Shown: positions 7,796 to 15,119 of the stretch, in pieces
Position numbering within the stretch: position 1 is the first letter of the stretch
How the letters are laid out: every line of letters starts with the position of its first letter
From: an uncultured Acetatifactor sp.
Lineage (GTDB): Bacteria; Bacillota; Clostridia; Lachnospirales; Lachnospiraceae
Length of the DNA: 15,536 nucleotides
Assembly: GCA_910577035.1 (NCBI GenBank)
Contig: CAJTKW010000081.1
Location: 1-15,536, forward strand
Direction of reading: 5' to 3'
Notes under the pieces: generated by a model
Told to the model about the DNA's origin: nothing
The model's input: the letters and a program-made list of their open reading frames with translations, nothing else
The model's database searches: none
Made by a program: the position numbers and the translations under genes

Positions 7796-9013
7796 ATGTT
7801 AATGGCTTTGGTGCCGCTTTTTGACGGAAACATGGCGGTAAAGGCATACTCCATCTTCTCGCAGAAGGATAATCATTTTCTGAATCCTCTGTTGCTGGGA
7901 ACCGGGCAGAATGACGGAGCGGCGGTGGTGGAAGGGCTTGAGCTCATTGAAAGCATGGGCATCGAGACTGTGGAGGAAGACCAGGAGATTTTCGTGCCGG
8001 TGGGCAATATCTCCATTTTCTCCGATGTGGAAAGCCAGTGCAGTGCGCCCCACCACAGAATCGTGTTCCTCATCGATAATACCATTCCTCCCGTAGAGAT
8101 GTATGTAAATCGTCTGCGGGAGCTGAAGGAAAAGGGTTATAAGCTGGCCGTGCGCAAGCTGGCGGTTTCCGATTTCGGAAATTACGCTGAGGTCATGAAG
8201 CTGGCGGATTATGTCTTCCTGAACAACAGGAAGGTTGCCATCGAGAAAGCGAGGATTTATTTCGGAAAGCTGTATCCGCACATCCGGCTCTGTGCAGGCG
8301 GAATTGACACCATGGAGACCTATGAGGAGCTGAAGGTAACCGGAGGCTATCAGCTGTACGAGGGTGAGTTTTACCGGGTTCCCGTGACAAAGGGCGAGCA
8401 CGATGTGGCGCCTTTAAAGGTGAATTATATCGAATTGCTTAACGTGGTAAACGATGTGGACTTTGACCTTCTGGAGGCGGCTAATGTGATCGGGCGGGAT
8501 ACGGCGCTGACCATTTCCCTGCTGCAGATGGTGAACCGCATGACGGTGAATTCCGGAATTACCACCATTCGTCATGCCGCGGCCATGCTGGGCCAGAAGG
8601 AACTGAAAAAGTGGATCAATACAGCGGTGGCAAATAAGCTGTATGCGGATAAGCCCAGTGAGATTACCAGGTTGTCGCTGCTGCGGGCCAAATTTGCAGA
8701 AAGGCTGGCCGGTTCGTTTGGCATGCAGGATAAGTCGGAGGAGCTGTTTCTGCTGGGGTTGTTCTCCGTGCTGGACGTGGTGTTGGAGAAGACCATGGAA
8801 GATGCGATGGAGATGGTCATGGTGGCAGGGGATATTCGGGATGCCCTGACCCAGGGGAAGGGCCCTTATGCCACTTTGTATGAATTTATACAGCAGTATG
8901 AGAAGGCAGATTGGCAGGAGGTGTCCAGACAGATGCTGCTGGCGGATGTGAGCATGGAGGATGTGCATGATGCCTATATGGATGCGCTGAAGTGGTATAA
9001 GCAGCTGGTATAA
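7796..9013 (+). CDS. Degenerate EAL plus HDOD domain protein (YuxH-like)
   Basis: A protein of 405 residues from the ATG at 7796. I prefer this start because the in-frame GTG at 7787 lies inside the Shine-Dalgarno sequence AGGGGTGA. Residues about 1-195 correspond to an EAL fold seen in YuxH-type proteins: the opening ALVPLFDGNMAVKAYSIF takes the place of the usual RQPIFD....YELLFR, and AGGIDT (167-172) takes the place of AEGVET. The Glu of the EAL signature and the acidic metal-binding residues are not recognisable, so phosphodiesterase activity is unlikely. Residues about 205-400 form an HDOD domain (LLNVVNDVDFDLLEAANVI, then SGITTIRHAAAMLG), which resembles HD hydrolases but lacks the catalytic HD pair. 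Family members act in signalling, often by protein interaction. It lies 49 bp after purL, probably on the same transcript, and before carAB. Confidence 0.9.
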   Translation: MLMALVPLFDGNMAVKAYSIFSQKDNHFLNPLLLGTGQNDGAAVVEGLELIESMGIETVEEDQEIFVPVGNISIFSDVESQCSAPHHRIVFLIDNTIPPVEMYVNRLRELKEKGYKLAVRKLAVSDFGNYAEVMKLADYVFLNNRKVAIEKARIYFGKLYPHIRLCAGGIDTMETYEELKVTGGYQLYEGEFYRVPVTKGEHDVAPLKVNYIELLNVVNDVDFDLLEAANVIGRDTALTISLLQMVNRMTVNSGITTIRHAAAMLGQKELKKWINTAVANKLYADKPSEITRLSLLRAKFAERLAGSFGMQDKSEELFLLGLFSVLDVVLEKTMEDAMEMVMVAGDIRDALTQGKGPYATLYEFIQQYEKADWQEVSRQMLLADVSMEDVHDAYMDALKWYKQLV

Positions 9014-9017
9014 GACG

Positions 9018-9045
9018 CAGGCGATGGACGTGGGTTCATCGCCTG
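9018..9045 (+). other. Hairpin 1 upstream of carA
   Basis: CAGGCGATG (9018-9026) and CATCGCCTG (9037-9045) are a perfect 9-bp inverted repeat. The stem extends inward by three more pairs, one a G-U wobble, to a GTGG tetraloop (9030-9033). It begins 4 nt after the EAL/HDOD stop codon and has no T-run. It is the first of three consecutive stems and could be a 3'-end stabiliser of the upstream message or part of a carA leader. Confidence 0.6.
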
Positions 9046-9049
9046 ATTA

Positions 9050-9086
9050 GTGTGAGAAAAGTCTGCGTAGCAGACTTTTCTCACAC
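9050..9086. repeat. Hairpin 2: perfect 17-bp inverted repeat
   Basis: The left arm 9050-9066 (GTGTGAGAAAAGTCTGC) and right arm 9070-9086 are exact reverse complements separated only by GTA. It is unusually long and perfect for a short bacterial gap. It is immediately followed by a second dyad (9088-9114). Perfect, nearly loopless stems of this kind are typical of dispersed palindromic elements as well as of terminators or attenuators. TGTGAGAAA at 9051-9059 also occurs in the left arm of the terminator at 228-284, at 232-240. Whether it is a dispersed repeat needs a genome search. Confidence 0.72.
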
Positions 9087-9087
9087 C

Positions 9088-9114
9088 GAAAAACGCCAAA
9101 ATGCGGCGTTTTTC
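9088..9114 (+). terminator. Hairpin 3: terminator-like stem before carA (possible attenuator)
   Basis: GAAAAACGCC (9088-9097) and GGCGTTTTTC (9105-9114) are perfectly complementary around a 7-nt loop. The T-run (9109-9113) lies in the right arm, opposite an A-run, so the structure can read as a terminator on either strand. It ends 24 nt before the carA ATG and 13 nt before its ribosome binding site, leaving almost no room for a promoter between terminator and gene. Transcription of carA must therefore read through it or start within the hairpins, which suggests either attenuation or an imperfect terminator. Confidence 0.6.
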
Positions 9115-9138
9115 TGGGGGTTGAAAAGGGAGGACAGG

Positions 9139-10335
9139 ATGAAAGCTTTTTTGATTTTGGAGGACGGCACGGTATTTGAAGGAACTCATATCGGCGCCGA
9201 CAGAGAGGTTGTCAGTGAAATTGTTTTTAACACGTCCATGGCGGGGTATCTGGAGGTGCTGACCGATCCTTCGTATGCGGGGCAGGCGGTATGTATGACT
9301 TATCCGCTGATTGGCAATTACGGGATCTGCCGGGAGGATATGGAATCTTTCAGGCCATGGCCGGACGCGCTTCTGGTACGGGAGCTTTCCCGGATTCCCG
9401 CCAACTTCCGAAGCGACGGCACCATCCAGCGGTTCCTCGAAGAAAATGACGTACCGGGCATTGCCGGGATAGATACCAGGGCATTGACAAAGATCCTGCG
9501 GGAGAAGGGGACCATGAACGGTATGGTGACTACCCGTGGGGACTATGATCCGGCACGGATCCTGCCCAAACTGAAGGCATACACCACGGGCAAGGTGGTG
9601 GAGCGGGTGACCTGCAGGGAGAAATATGTGGTAAAGCCCACCCGGGAGCTTGCGGAGAACGGGCCCCTTTCGGGGGCTGCCAGGTTTGACCGGGAGGCTT
9701 ATGAGAGGGGCGTCAGGGAAGTAAGGCCCTCGCTGGTGAAGGAATTAAACGGTACAGGCTTACGGGTGGCCCTGATGGATTACGGCGCGAAGAAGAATAT
9801 TGCCCGCTCCCTGGCGGAGAGGGGGTGTGAGGTGACGGTATTTCCGGCACTTACGCCTGCGGAGGAAGTGATTGCCATGAGGCCGGACGGCATTATGCTC
9901 AGCAACGGCCCCGGGGACCCAAAGGAATGCACCGCCATCATAGAAGAGGTGAAAAAGCTCTGCGCCACGGAGATACCGATCTTTGCCATCTGTCTGGGGC
10001 ACCAGCTGACGGCCCTGGCCCACGGCTGCGATACCTATAAGCTGAAATACGGCCACAGGGGCGGCAACCATCCGGTGAAGGACCTGGCCACCGGCAGGGT
10101 GTATATTTCTTCCCAGAACCATGGGTATGTGGTAGATACGGACATGCTGGATCCCCGGGTGGCAGTGCCGGCCTTTATCAATGTAAACGACGGCACCAAC
10201 GAGGGGCTGGCCTATACCGGTAAGAGGATTTTTACGGTGCAGTACCACCCTGAGGCCTGCCCGGGCCCCCAGGATTCCTGTTACCTGTTTGACCGGTTTA
10301 TCCGGATGATGAAAGGAGGAAGCTGCAATGCCTAA
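9139..10335 (+). CDS. carA: Carbamoyl phosphate synthetase small (glutaminase) subunit
   Basis: Hydrolyses glutamine and delivers ammonia to CarB for carbamoyl phosphate synthesis, which feeds pyrimidine and arginine pathways. It has 398 residues from the ATG at 9139, which follows GGGAGGA (9128-9134). A frame-open upstream start at 9052 would translate the hairpin region and is rejected. The N-terminal CarA domain opens MKAFLILEDGTVFEG, with FNTSMAGYLEVLTDPSYAGQ nearby. The class-I glutaminase domain carries Cys285 in FAICLGHQ and His370/Glu372 in QYHPE, matching the E. coli triad C269/H353/E355. The stop codon overlaps the carB start by 8 nt. The protein is slightly longer than E. coli CarA (382). 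Control may involve the three hairpins upstream; I see no recognisable PyrR-type binding loop. Confidence 0.97.
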   Translation: MKAFLILEDGTVFEGTHIGADREVVSEIVFNTSMAGYLEVLTDPSYAGQAVCMTYPLIGNYGICREDMESFRPWPDALLVRELSRIPANFRSDGTIQRFLEENDVPGIAGIDTRALTKILREKGTMNGMVTTRGDYDPARILPKLKAYTTGKVVERVTCREKYVVKPTRELAENGPLSGAARFDREAYERGVREVRPSLVKELNGTGLRVALMDYGAKKNIARSLAERGCEVTVFPALTPAEEVIAMRPDGIMLSNGPGDPKECTAIIEEVKKLCATEIPIFAICLGHQLTALAHGCDTYKLKYGHRGGNHPVKDLATGRVYISSQNHGYVVDTDMLDPRVAVPAFINVNDGTNEGLAYTGKRIFTVQYHPEACPGPQDSCYLFDRFIRMMKGGSCNA

Positions 10336-13300
10336 GAATCCCCATGTAAAGCGTGTTATGGTAATCGGTTCCGGCCCCATCGTCATCGGACAGGCGGCCG
10401 AATTTGACTATGCGGGAACGCAGGCATGCCGTTCCCTGAAGGAAGAGGGAGTAGAAGTCATTCTGGTGAACTCCAATCCCGCCACCATCATGACGGACCG
10501 GGAAATTGCGGACAAGGTCTATATCGAGCCCCTGACCGTGAAGGTTTTGGAGCAGATCATAGAGCAGGAGAAGCCGGACAGCATCCTGCCCACCCTGGGG
10601 GGGCAGGCAGGCCTGAATCTGGGTATGGAGCTGGAGGAATCGGGGTTCCTTGCTTCCCACGGCGTGACCCTGTTAGGGACCACGGCGGCTACCATCCGCA
10701 ATGCGGAGGGCAGGCAGGAATTCAAGGACCTGATGGAGCGGATCGGGGAACCCTGCGCAGCTTCCAAGGTAGTGGAAACGGTGGGGGACGGTATTGACTT
10801 TACCAATAAGATAGGCTATCCCGTAGTGCTGCGGCCCGCCTATACCCTGGGGGGCTCCGGCGGCGGGATTGCCGGTAATCAGGCGGAGCTGGAGGAGATC
10901 CTGGAAAACGGCCTGCGGCTGTCCAGAGTGGGACAGGTGCTGGTGGAGCGCTGTATTGCAGGCTGGAAGGAAATCGAGTACGAGGTCATGCGGGACGGCG
11001 CCGGCAACTGCATTACGGTCTGCAACATGGAAAATATCGACCCGGTGGGAGTGCACACCGGGGACAGTATCGTGGTGGCTCCGTCCCAGACCTTAAGCGA
11101 CAAGGAGTACCAGATGCTTCGTACCTCCGCCCTGCATATTATCAGCGAGCTGAAGATCACCGGGGGCTGCAATGTACAGTTTGCGCTGCATCCCACCAGC
11201 TTTGAATATTGCGTGATTGAGGTAAACCCCAGGGTGAGCCGTTCTTCGGCCCTGGCGTCTAAGGCTACGGGTTACCCGATCGCCAAGGTGGCTGCCAAAA
11301 TTGCCCTGGGATATACCCTGGACGAGATCAAAAACGCCATCACAGGGAAGACCTACGCCTCCTTTGAGCCGGCGCTGGATTACTGTGTGGTGAAGATTCC
11401 CAGGCTGCCCTTTGACAAGTTCCTGACGGCGAAGCGGACCCTGACCACCCAGATGAAGGCCACCGGTGAGGTGATGAGCATCTGTGACAGCTTTGAGGGG
11501 GCCCTGATGAAGGCAATCCGTTCCCTGGAGCAGCATGTGGACAGTCTGCTGAGCTATGACTTCTCGGCCCTTTCCGTGGAGGAGCTGAAAAGCAGGCTGA
11601 AGGTGGTGGACGATCAGAGGATCTGGGTGATAGCGGAGGCGATCCGCAAGGGCATGGGCTACGAGGAGATCCACAGGCTGACCATGATTGATGTCTGGTT
11701 CCTGGACAAGATCGCAATCCTGGTGGAGATGGAGCAGGCGCTTAAGACACAGGAGCTGACGCCGGAGCTTTTAAGGGAGGCCAAAAGGCTGGAATTTCCG
11801 GATATCTGTATAGCCGGGCTGACGGGCAGGACCTTAGAGGAGGTGAAAGGGCTGCGGCAGGAGTATGGCATCCATGCGGTTTACCGGATGGTGGATACCT
11901 GTGCCGCCGAGTTTGCCGCTTCTACGCCCTACTATTATTCCGTTTATGGAGGGGAGAGTGAAGACGCAGGTCTGTCAAAATCCAGGAAGAAGGTGCTGGT
12001 GCTGGGTTCCGGCCCCATCCGCATCGGACAGGGCATTGAGTTTGACTACTGCTCCGTCCATGCCACCTGGGCTTTTTCCAGGGCAGGTTATGAGACCATT
12101 ATTATCAACAACAATCCGGAGACCGTGAGCACGGACTTTGACATTGCGGATAAGCTGTATTTTGAGCCCCTGACGGCGGAGGATGTGGAAGCCGTGGTGA
12201 ACAGGGAGCATCCTGACGGGGCGGTGGTGCAGTTTGGCGGCCAGACTGCCATCAAGCTGACGGAGAGCCTGATGAAGATGGGGGTTCCCATCTGGGGAAC
12301 GAAGGCCGAGGACGTGGACGCCGCCGAGGACAGGGAGCTCTTTGACGAAATCCTGGAGCAGACCGGCATTCCCCGGGCAGCAGGAGGAACGGTGTATACC
12401 GCCGAAGAGGCTAAGAGTGTGGCAAACCGTCTGGGGTATCCGGTGCTGGTAAGGCCCTCTTATGTGCTGGGAGGACAGGGGATGCAGATTGCCATCTCCG
12501 ACCGGGAGATCGAGGAATTCATGGCAATTATCAACCGCATTGCCCAGGATCATCCGATCCTGGTGGATAAGTATCTCCAGGGCAAGGAAATCGAGGTGGA
12601 TGCGGTCTGTGACGGCACGGATATTCTGATCCCCGGAATCATGGAGCATATCGAGCGCACGGGGGTGCACTCCGGGGACAGCATTTCCGTCTATCCGGCC
12701 CATACCATCGGCAGGCTGGTGAAGGAGAAGATTGTGGAGTATACCAGGCGGCTTGCCCTGGCCCTTCATGTGAAAGGCCTGATTAATATCCAGTTCATTG
12801 CCATCGGCGAGGATGTGTATGTCATCGAAGTAAATCCCCGTTCTTCCAGGACGGTTCCCTATATCAGCAAGGTTACCGGGATTCCCATTGTGGATCTGGC
12901 CACGGCAGTGATTCTGGGAAAGACCATTGAGGAGCTGGGGTATCAGCCGGGTTTACAGCCGGAAGCGGAATATTATGCCATTAAGATGCCGGTATTCTCC
13001 TTCGAAAAGATCCGGGGGGCGGAAATCAGCCTGGGGCCTGAGATGAAGTCCACCGGCGAGTGCCTGGGGGTGGCGAAGACCTTTAATGAGGCGCTTTATA
13101 AGGCGTTTCTGGGGGCGGGGGTGGATCTGCCCCGGTATAAGAACCTGATTATGACGGTAAAGGATGCGGACAAGGGGGAGGCCGTGGAGATCGGCAGACG
13201 CTTTGAAAGGTTAGGCTATACCATCTACGCCACCAGAAGCACCGCTGCGGCTTTGAAGGACGCAGGGGTAAAGGCCAGAAAGGTGAACAAGATTTCCCAG

Positions 13301-13531
13301 GAGTCGCCTACGGTCATGGATCTGATCCTGGGCCATAAGATTGACCTGGTTATCGATACCCCTACCCAGGGGCGGGATAAGAGCAGGGACGGCTTCCTGA
13401 TCCGCCGGACTTCCATCGAGACGGGGGTGAACGTAATCACGGCCATGGATACGGCCAGGGCGCTGGTGAGCAGCCTGGAGAACAAGGAGAGCGACGGCAG
13501 GCTGACCCTGGTGGATATTGCGTCCTTATGA
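10328..13531 (+). CDS. carB: Carbamoyl phosphate synthetase large subunit
   Basis: The synthetase subunit makes carbamoyl phosphate from bicarbonate, ammonia and two ATP, using an internal tunnel from CarA. It has 1,067 residues, close to E. coli CarB (1,073). Two homologous ATP-grasp halves are visible. The first opens VMVIGSGPIVIGQAAEFDYAG. The second starts near residue 554 with KKVLVLGSGPIRIGQGIEFDY. From about residue 935 comes the MGS-like allosteric domain, with Thr969 and Thr972 in ATRST and Lys988 in VNK. These align by a constant offset of 5 with E. coli T974, T977 and K993, which bind UMP or IMP, so nucleotide control is plausible. The ATG lies inside the end of carA (ATGCCTAA overlap) with AAGGAGGA (10313-10320) just upstream, giving translational coupling. 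No terminator follows. Confidence 0.98.
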   Translation: MPKNPHVKRVMVIGSGPIVIGQAAEFDYAGTQACRSLKEEGVEVILVNSNPATIMTDREIADKVYIEPLTVKVLEQIIEQEKPDSILPTLGGQAGLNLGMELEESGFLASHGVTLLGTTAATIRNAEGRQEFKDLMERIGEPCAASKVVETVGDGIDFTNKIGYPVVLRPAYTLGGSGGGIAGNQAELEEILENGLRLSRVGQVLVERCIAGWKEIEYEVMRDGAGNCITVCNMENIDPVGVHTGDSIVVAPSQTLSDKEYQMLRTSALHIISELKITGGCNVQFALHPTSFEYCVIEVNPRVSRSSALASKATGYPIAKVAAKIALGYTLDEIKNAITGKTYASFEPALDYCVVKIPRLPFDKFLTAKRTLTTQMKATGEVMSICDSFEGALMKAIRSLEQHVDSLLSYDFSALSVEELKSRLKVVDDQRIWVIAEAIRKGMGYEEIHRLTMIDVWFLDKIAILVEMEQALKTQELTPELLREAKRLEFPDICIAGLTGRTLEEVKGLRQEYGIHAVYRMVDTCAAEFAASTPYYYSVYGGESEDAGLSKSRKKVLVLGSGPIRIGQGIEFDYCSVHATWAFSRAGYETIIINNNPETVSTDFDIADKLYFEPLTAEDVEAVVNREHPDGAVVQFGGQTAIKLTESLMKMGVPIWGTKAEDVDAAEDRELFDEILEQTGIPRAAGGTVYTAEEAKSVANRLGYPVLVRPSYVLGGQGMQIAISDREIEEFMAIINRIAQDHPILVDKYLQGKEIEVDAVCDGTDILIPGIMEHIERTGVHSGDSISVYPAHTIGRLVKEKIVEYTRRLALALHVKGLINIQFIAIGEDVYVIEVNPRSSRTVPYISKVTGIPIVDLATAVILGKTIEELGYQPGLQPEAEYYAIKMPVFSFEKIRGAEISLGPEMKSTGECLGVAKTFNEALYKAFLGAGVDLPRYKNLIMTVKDADKGEAVEIGRRFERLGYTIYATRSTAAALKDAGVKARKVNKISQESPTVMDLILGHKIDLVIDTPTQGRDKSRDGFLIRRTSIETGVNVITAMDTARALVSSLENKESDGRLTLVDIASL

Positions 13532-13554
13532 AAATAACGCCGGAGGCTGAAAAA

Positions 13555-13581
13555 TTACATTTTCTGGTTTGGAAAATGTAA
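13555..13581. promoter_or_regulatory. Perfect 10-bp inverted repeat overlapping the sod promoter (candidate operator)
   Basis: TTACATTTTC (13555-13564) and GAAAATGTAA (13572-13581) are exact reverse complements around a 7-bp spacer. The dyad covers the likely -35 region of the superoxide dismutase promoter, a classic position for a repressor. There is no T-run after it, so it is not a good terminator for carB. It does not match the PerR or Fur consensus I know (TTATAATNATTATAA-like), so the regulator is unknown. Confidence 0.55.
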
Positions 13582-13595
13582 AAGCGGCATATAAT
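13568..13595 (+). promoter_or_regulatory. Sigma-A promoter for the superoxide dismutase gene
   Basis: A perfect TATAAT -10 lies at 13590-13595. TTTGGA at 13568-13573 is a fair -35 at 16-bp spacing. The start codon is 44 bp further on, with a normal ribosome binding site between. The -35 lies within the inverted repeat at 13555-13581. Confidence 0.62.
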
Positions 13596-13639
13596 ATTCC
13601 TGAAACGAAAAATAACGGATGTCAGAATGGAGGAATCAT

Positions 13640-14278
13640 ATGAACGCTGAAACTTACCCTTTTATTGTGCGTCCCCTGCCCTATGAATACGATGCACTGA
13701 TGCCGGTGCTGGACGAGGAGACCCTGCATTTTCACCATGACAAGCACTATAAGACCTACGTGGATAATTTGAACAGCGCGCTTTCGGATTACCCGGAGCT
13801 GCAGAAGAAAAGCTTAAAGGAGCTCCTAAGCGGTATCGAGAGGCTGCCGTCCCAGGTGCAGACCCCCATCCGCAATAACGGCGGGGGAGTGTTTAACCAT
13901 GAGCTGTATTTCGATTCCATGCGCAGTCCTGCGGGCCAGGAGCCGGAGGGAGCGCTGGCGGAGGCCATTGAACGGGACTTCGGTTCCTATCGGCAATGGA
14001 AGGATCAAATGAAACAGGCCGGAGTGAGTAAATTCGGTTCCGGCTGGGCATGGCTGGTGACGGATGACAAGGGAAAGCTTTCCGTCCTCCAGACGGCCAA
14101 TCAGGATGTACCGGATCTGGAGGAGTACACGCCGATTCTGCCGTTGGACGTGTGGGAGCATGCCTATTACCTCCAGTACCAGAACAGACGCCCGGACTAT
14201 GCGGAAGGTTGGTTTGACCTGATTAACTGGCGCAAGGCGGCAAAGCGGTATGAGGATGCGATCAGCCGGAAGAGCTGA
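13640..14278 (+). CDS. sodA: Superoxide dismutase, Fe/Mn family, Mn-type active site
   Basis: Converts superoxide to oxygen and hydrogen peroxide in the cytoplasm. From the ATG at 13640 it has 212 residues. I prefer this start over the in-frame ATG at 13619 because TGGAGG (13628-13633) sits at the right distance. All four metal ligands are present: His32 (in HHDKHY), His87 (in VFNHELYF), Asp170 and His174 (in DVWEHAYY). His36 and Tyr40 of the second sphere are also kept. Metal preference can be read from the outer-sphere glutamine. Gly83 stands where Fe enzymes have Gln, and Gln155 in TANQD is the Mn-type position, so Mn or cambialistic use is likely. There is no signal peptide. It is notable in a presumed strict anaerobe, where it would defend against brief oxygen exposure. 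It sits between carB and queH without functional linkage to either. Confidence 0.95.
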   Translation: MNAETYPFIVRPLPYEYDALMPVLDEETLHFHHDKHYKTYVDNLNSALSDYPELQKKSLKELLSGIERLPSQVQTPIRNNGGGVFNHELYFDSMRSPAGQEPEGALAEAIERDFGSYRQWKDQMKQAGVSKFGSGWAWLVTDDKGKLSVLQTANQDVPDLEEYTPILPLDVWEHAYYLQYQNRRPDYAEGWFDLINWRKAAKRYEDAISRKS

Positions 14279-14359
14279 CGGTAAGACCGGAAAAGAAGGG
14301 ATTCATTCAGAGAGACAAAGGATACGGGCGAATACCCGGGGAAGCGGGAAGCGATAGAG

Positions 14360-15037
14360 ATGAATCAGATCAATTATCAGAAAGAGCTGGATAAGCTGTT
14401 GACTGTGCAGGAAGAGCGTGGAGCGGGGAGAGAAACCGTGCCCACGCTTTTCCTGCATAGCTGCTGTGCCCCCTGTTCAAGCTATGTGCTGGAGTATCTG
14501 TGCAGATATTTCAGGATTACGGTATTTTATTATAATCCTAATATTTCCTTCACGGAGGAGTACCGCAAACGGGCGGCAGAGCAAAAGAGGCTGATAGAGG
14601 CCTATAACAGGGAGCAAAAGGGATATTGCATTCAGATAAAGGAGGGTGATTACGAGCCGGAGCGTTTCCTGGAGGCAGTCCGGGGGCTGGAGGGCTGCCC
14701 GGAGGGCGGGGAGAGGTGCTTTCGCTGCTATGAGCTGCGGCTGCGGGAGACGGTTCGGCGGGCGAAGGAAGAAAAATATGACTTTTTCTGTACTACTTTG
14801 TCCATCAGCCCCTTAAAGAATGCGGCAAAGCTCAATGAAATCGGCCAGGCGCTGTCGGCGGAATACGGCGTTTTCTGGCTGCCCTCGGATTTCAAGAAGA
14901 AGGACGGATACAAAAGATCCATTGAGCTGTCGGCGGAATACGGGCTTTACCGGCAGAATTACTGCGGCTGTGCTTTCAGCGTGCGGGAAGCGGAGCCCGC
15001 CCCAGGTCTTGCCGATCTTGCAGGTCTTGCCGAGTAG
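14360..15037 (+). CDS. queH: Epoxyqueuosine reductase QueH
   Basis: Carries out the last step of queuosine synthesis, reducing epoxyqueuosine to queuosine in the anticodon of tRNAs for His, Tyr, Asp and Asn. QueH (DUF208) is the non-cobalamin replacement for QueG. It has 225 residues. The metal/iron-sulfur cysteines typical of the family are all present: Cys35, Cys36 and Cys39 in HSCCAPCSS; Cys120 and Cys123 in RCFRCYELRL; Cys202 and Cys204 in NYCGCAFS. FYYNPNI (56-62) and CTTLSISPLKN (144-154) are further family-like stretches. The ribosome binding site is weak (GGGAAG about 10 nt upstream). The gap of 81 bp after sodA contains only short dyads (CGGT/ACCG at 14279-14289 and CGGG/CCCG at 14325-14338) and no terminator, so co-transcription with sodA is possible. 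The tail contains a short tandem duplication. Confidence 0.95.
   Translation: MNQINYQKELDKLLTVQEERGAGRETVPTLFLHSCCAPCSSYVLEYLCRYFRITVFYYNPNISFTEEYRKRAAEQKRLIEAYNREQKGYCIQIKEGDYEPERFLEAVRGLEGCPEGGERCFRCYELRLRETVRRAKEEKYDFFCTTLSISPLKNAAKLNEIGQALSAEYGVFWLPSDFKKKDGYKRSIELSAEYGLYRQNYCGCAFSVREAEPAPGLADLAGLAE
15003..15033 (+). repeat. 13-bp direct repeat at the 3' end of queH
   Basis: CAGGTCTTGCCGA occurs at 15003-15015 and again at 15021-15033, an 18-bp period that keeps the frame. It encodes the tail PGLADLAGLAE after the last family motif. It looks like a small recent duplication extending the C-terminus, without expected effect on catalysis. Confidence 0.7.
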
Positions 15038-15057
15038 AACCTGTCTGCCATAAAGTC

Positions 15058-15086
15058 TTGCAAAGAGCAGGGAGTTACGGTATAAT
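15058..15086 (+). promoter_or_regulatory. Near-consensus sigma-A promoter for argS
   Basis: TTGCAA (15058-15063) and a perfect TATAAT (15081-15086) are separated by exactly 17 bp. The predicted transcript starts near 15093 and has a leader of about 77 nt before the argS ATG. The leader is too short for a T-box, and none of its hallmarks are visible. Confidence 0.82.
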
Positions 15087-15119
15087 GGCAGGAAACGGCC
15101 GGAGGGCTGTCTACCGTAA
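15075..15119. repeat. 8-bp inverted repeat flanking the argS -10 and start site
   Basis: TTACGGTA (15075-15082) and TACCGTAA (15112-15119) are exact reverse complements 29 bp apart. The left arm overlaps the end of the spacer and the first -10 bases. Because the left arm lies upstream of the transcript start it could act only at the DNA level. It may be an operator or may be chance. Confidence 0.35.

Noticed and set aside
9018..9114. PyrR-binding attenuator of the Bacillus type
   Set aside because: No conserved PyrR binding loop sequence is visible. The hairpins are instead simple perfect palindromes.
9052..9138. Upstream in-frame start for carA (MRKVCVADFSHT...)
   Set aside because: It would translate the hairpin region and lacks a ribosome binding site. 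The ATG at 9139 matches the family N-terminus and has GGGAGGA upstream.
11975..12769. Minus-strand frame of 264 codons inside carB
   Set aside because: Antisense shadow of a highly conserved region of carB.
13532..13581. Terminator after carB
   Set aside because: The only stem (13555-13581) has no T-run on the plus strand and overlaps a promoter, so an operator reading fits better.
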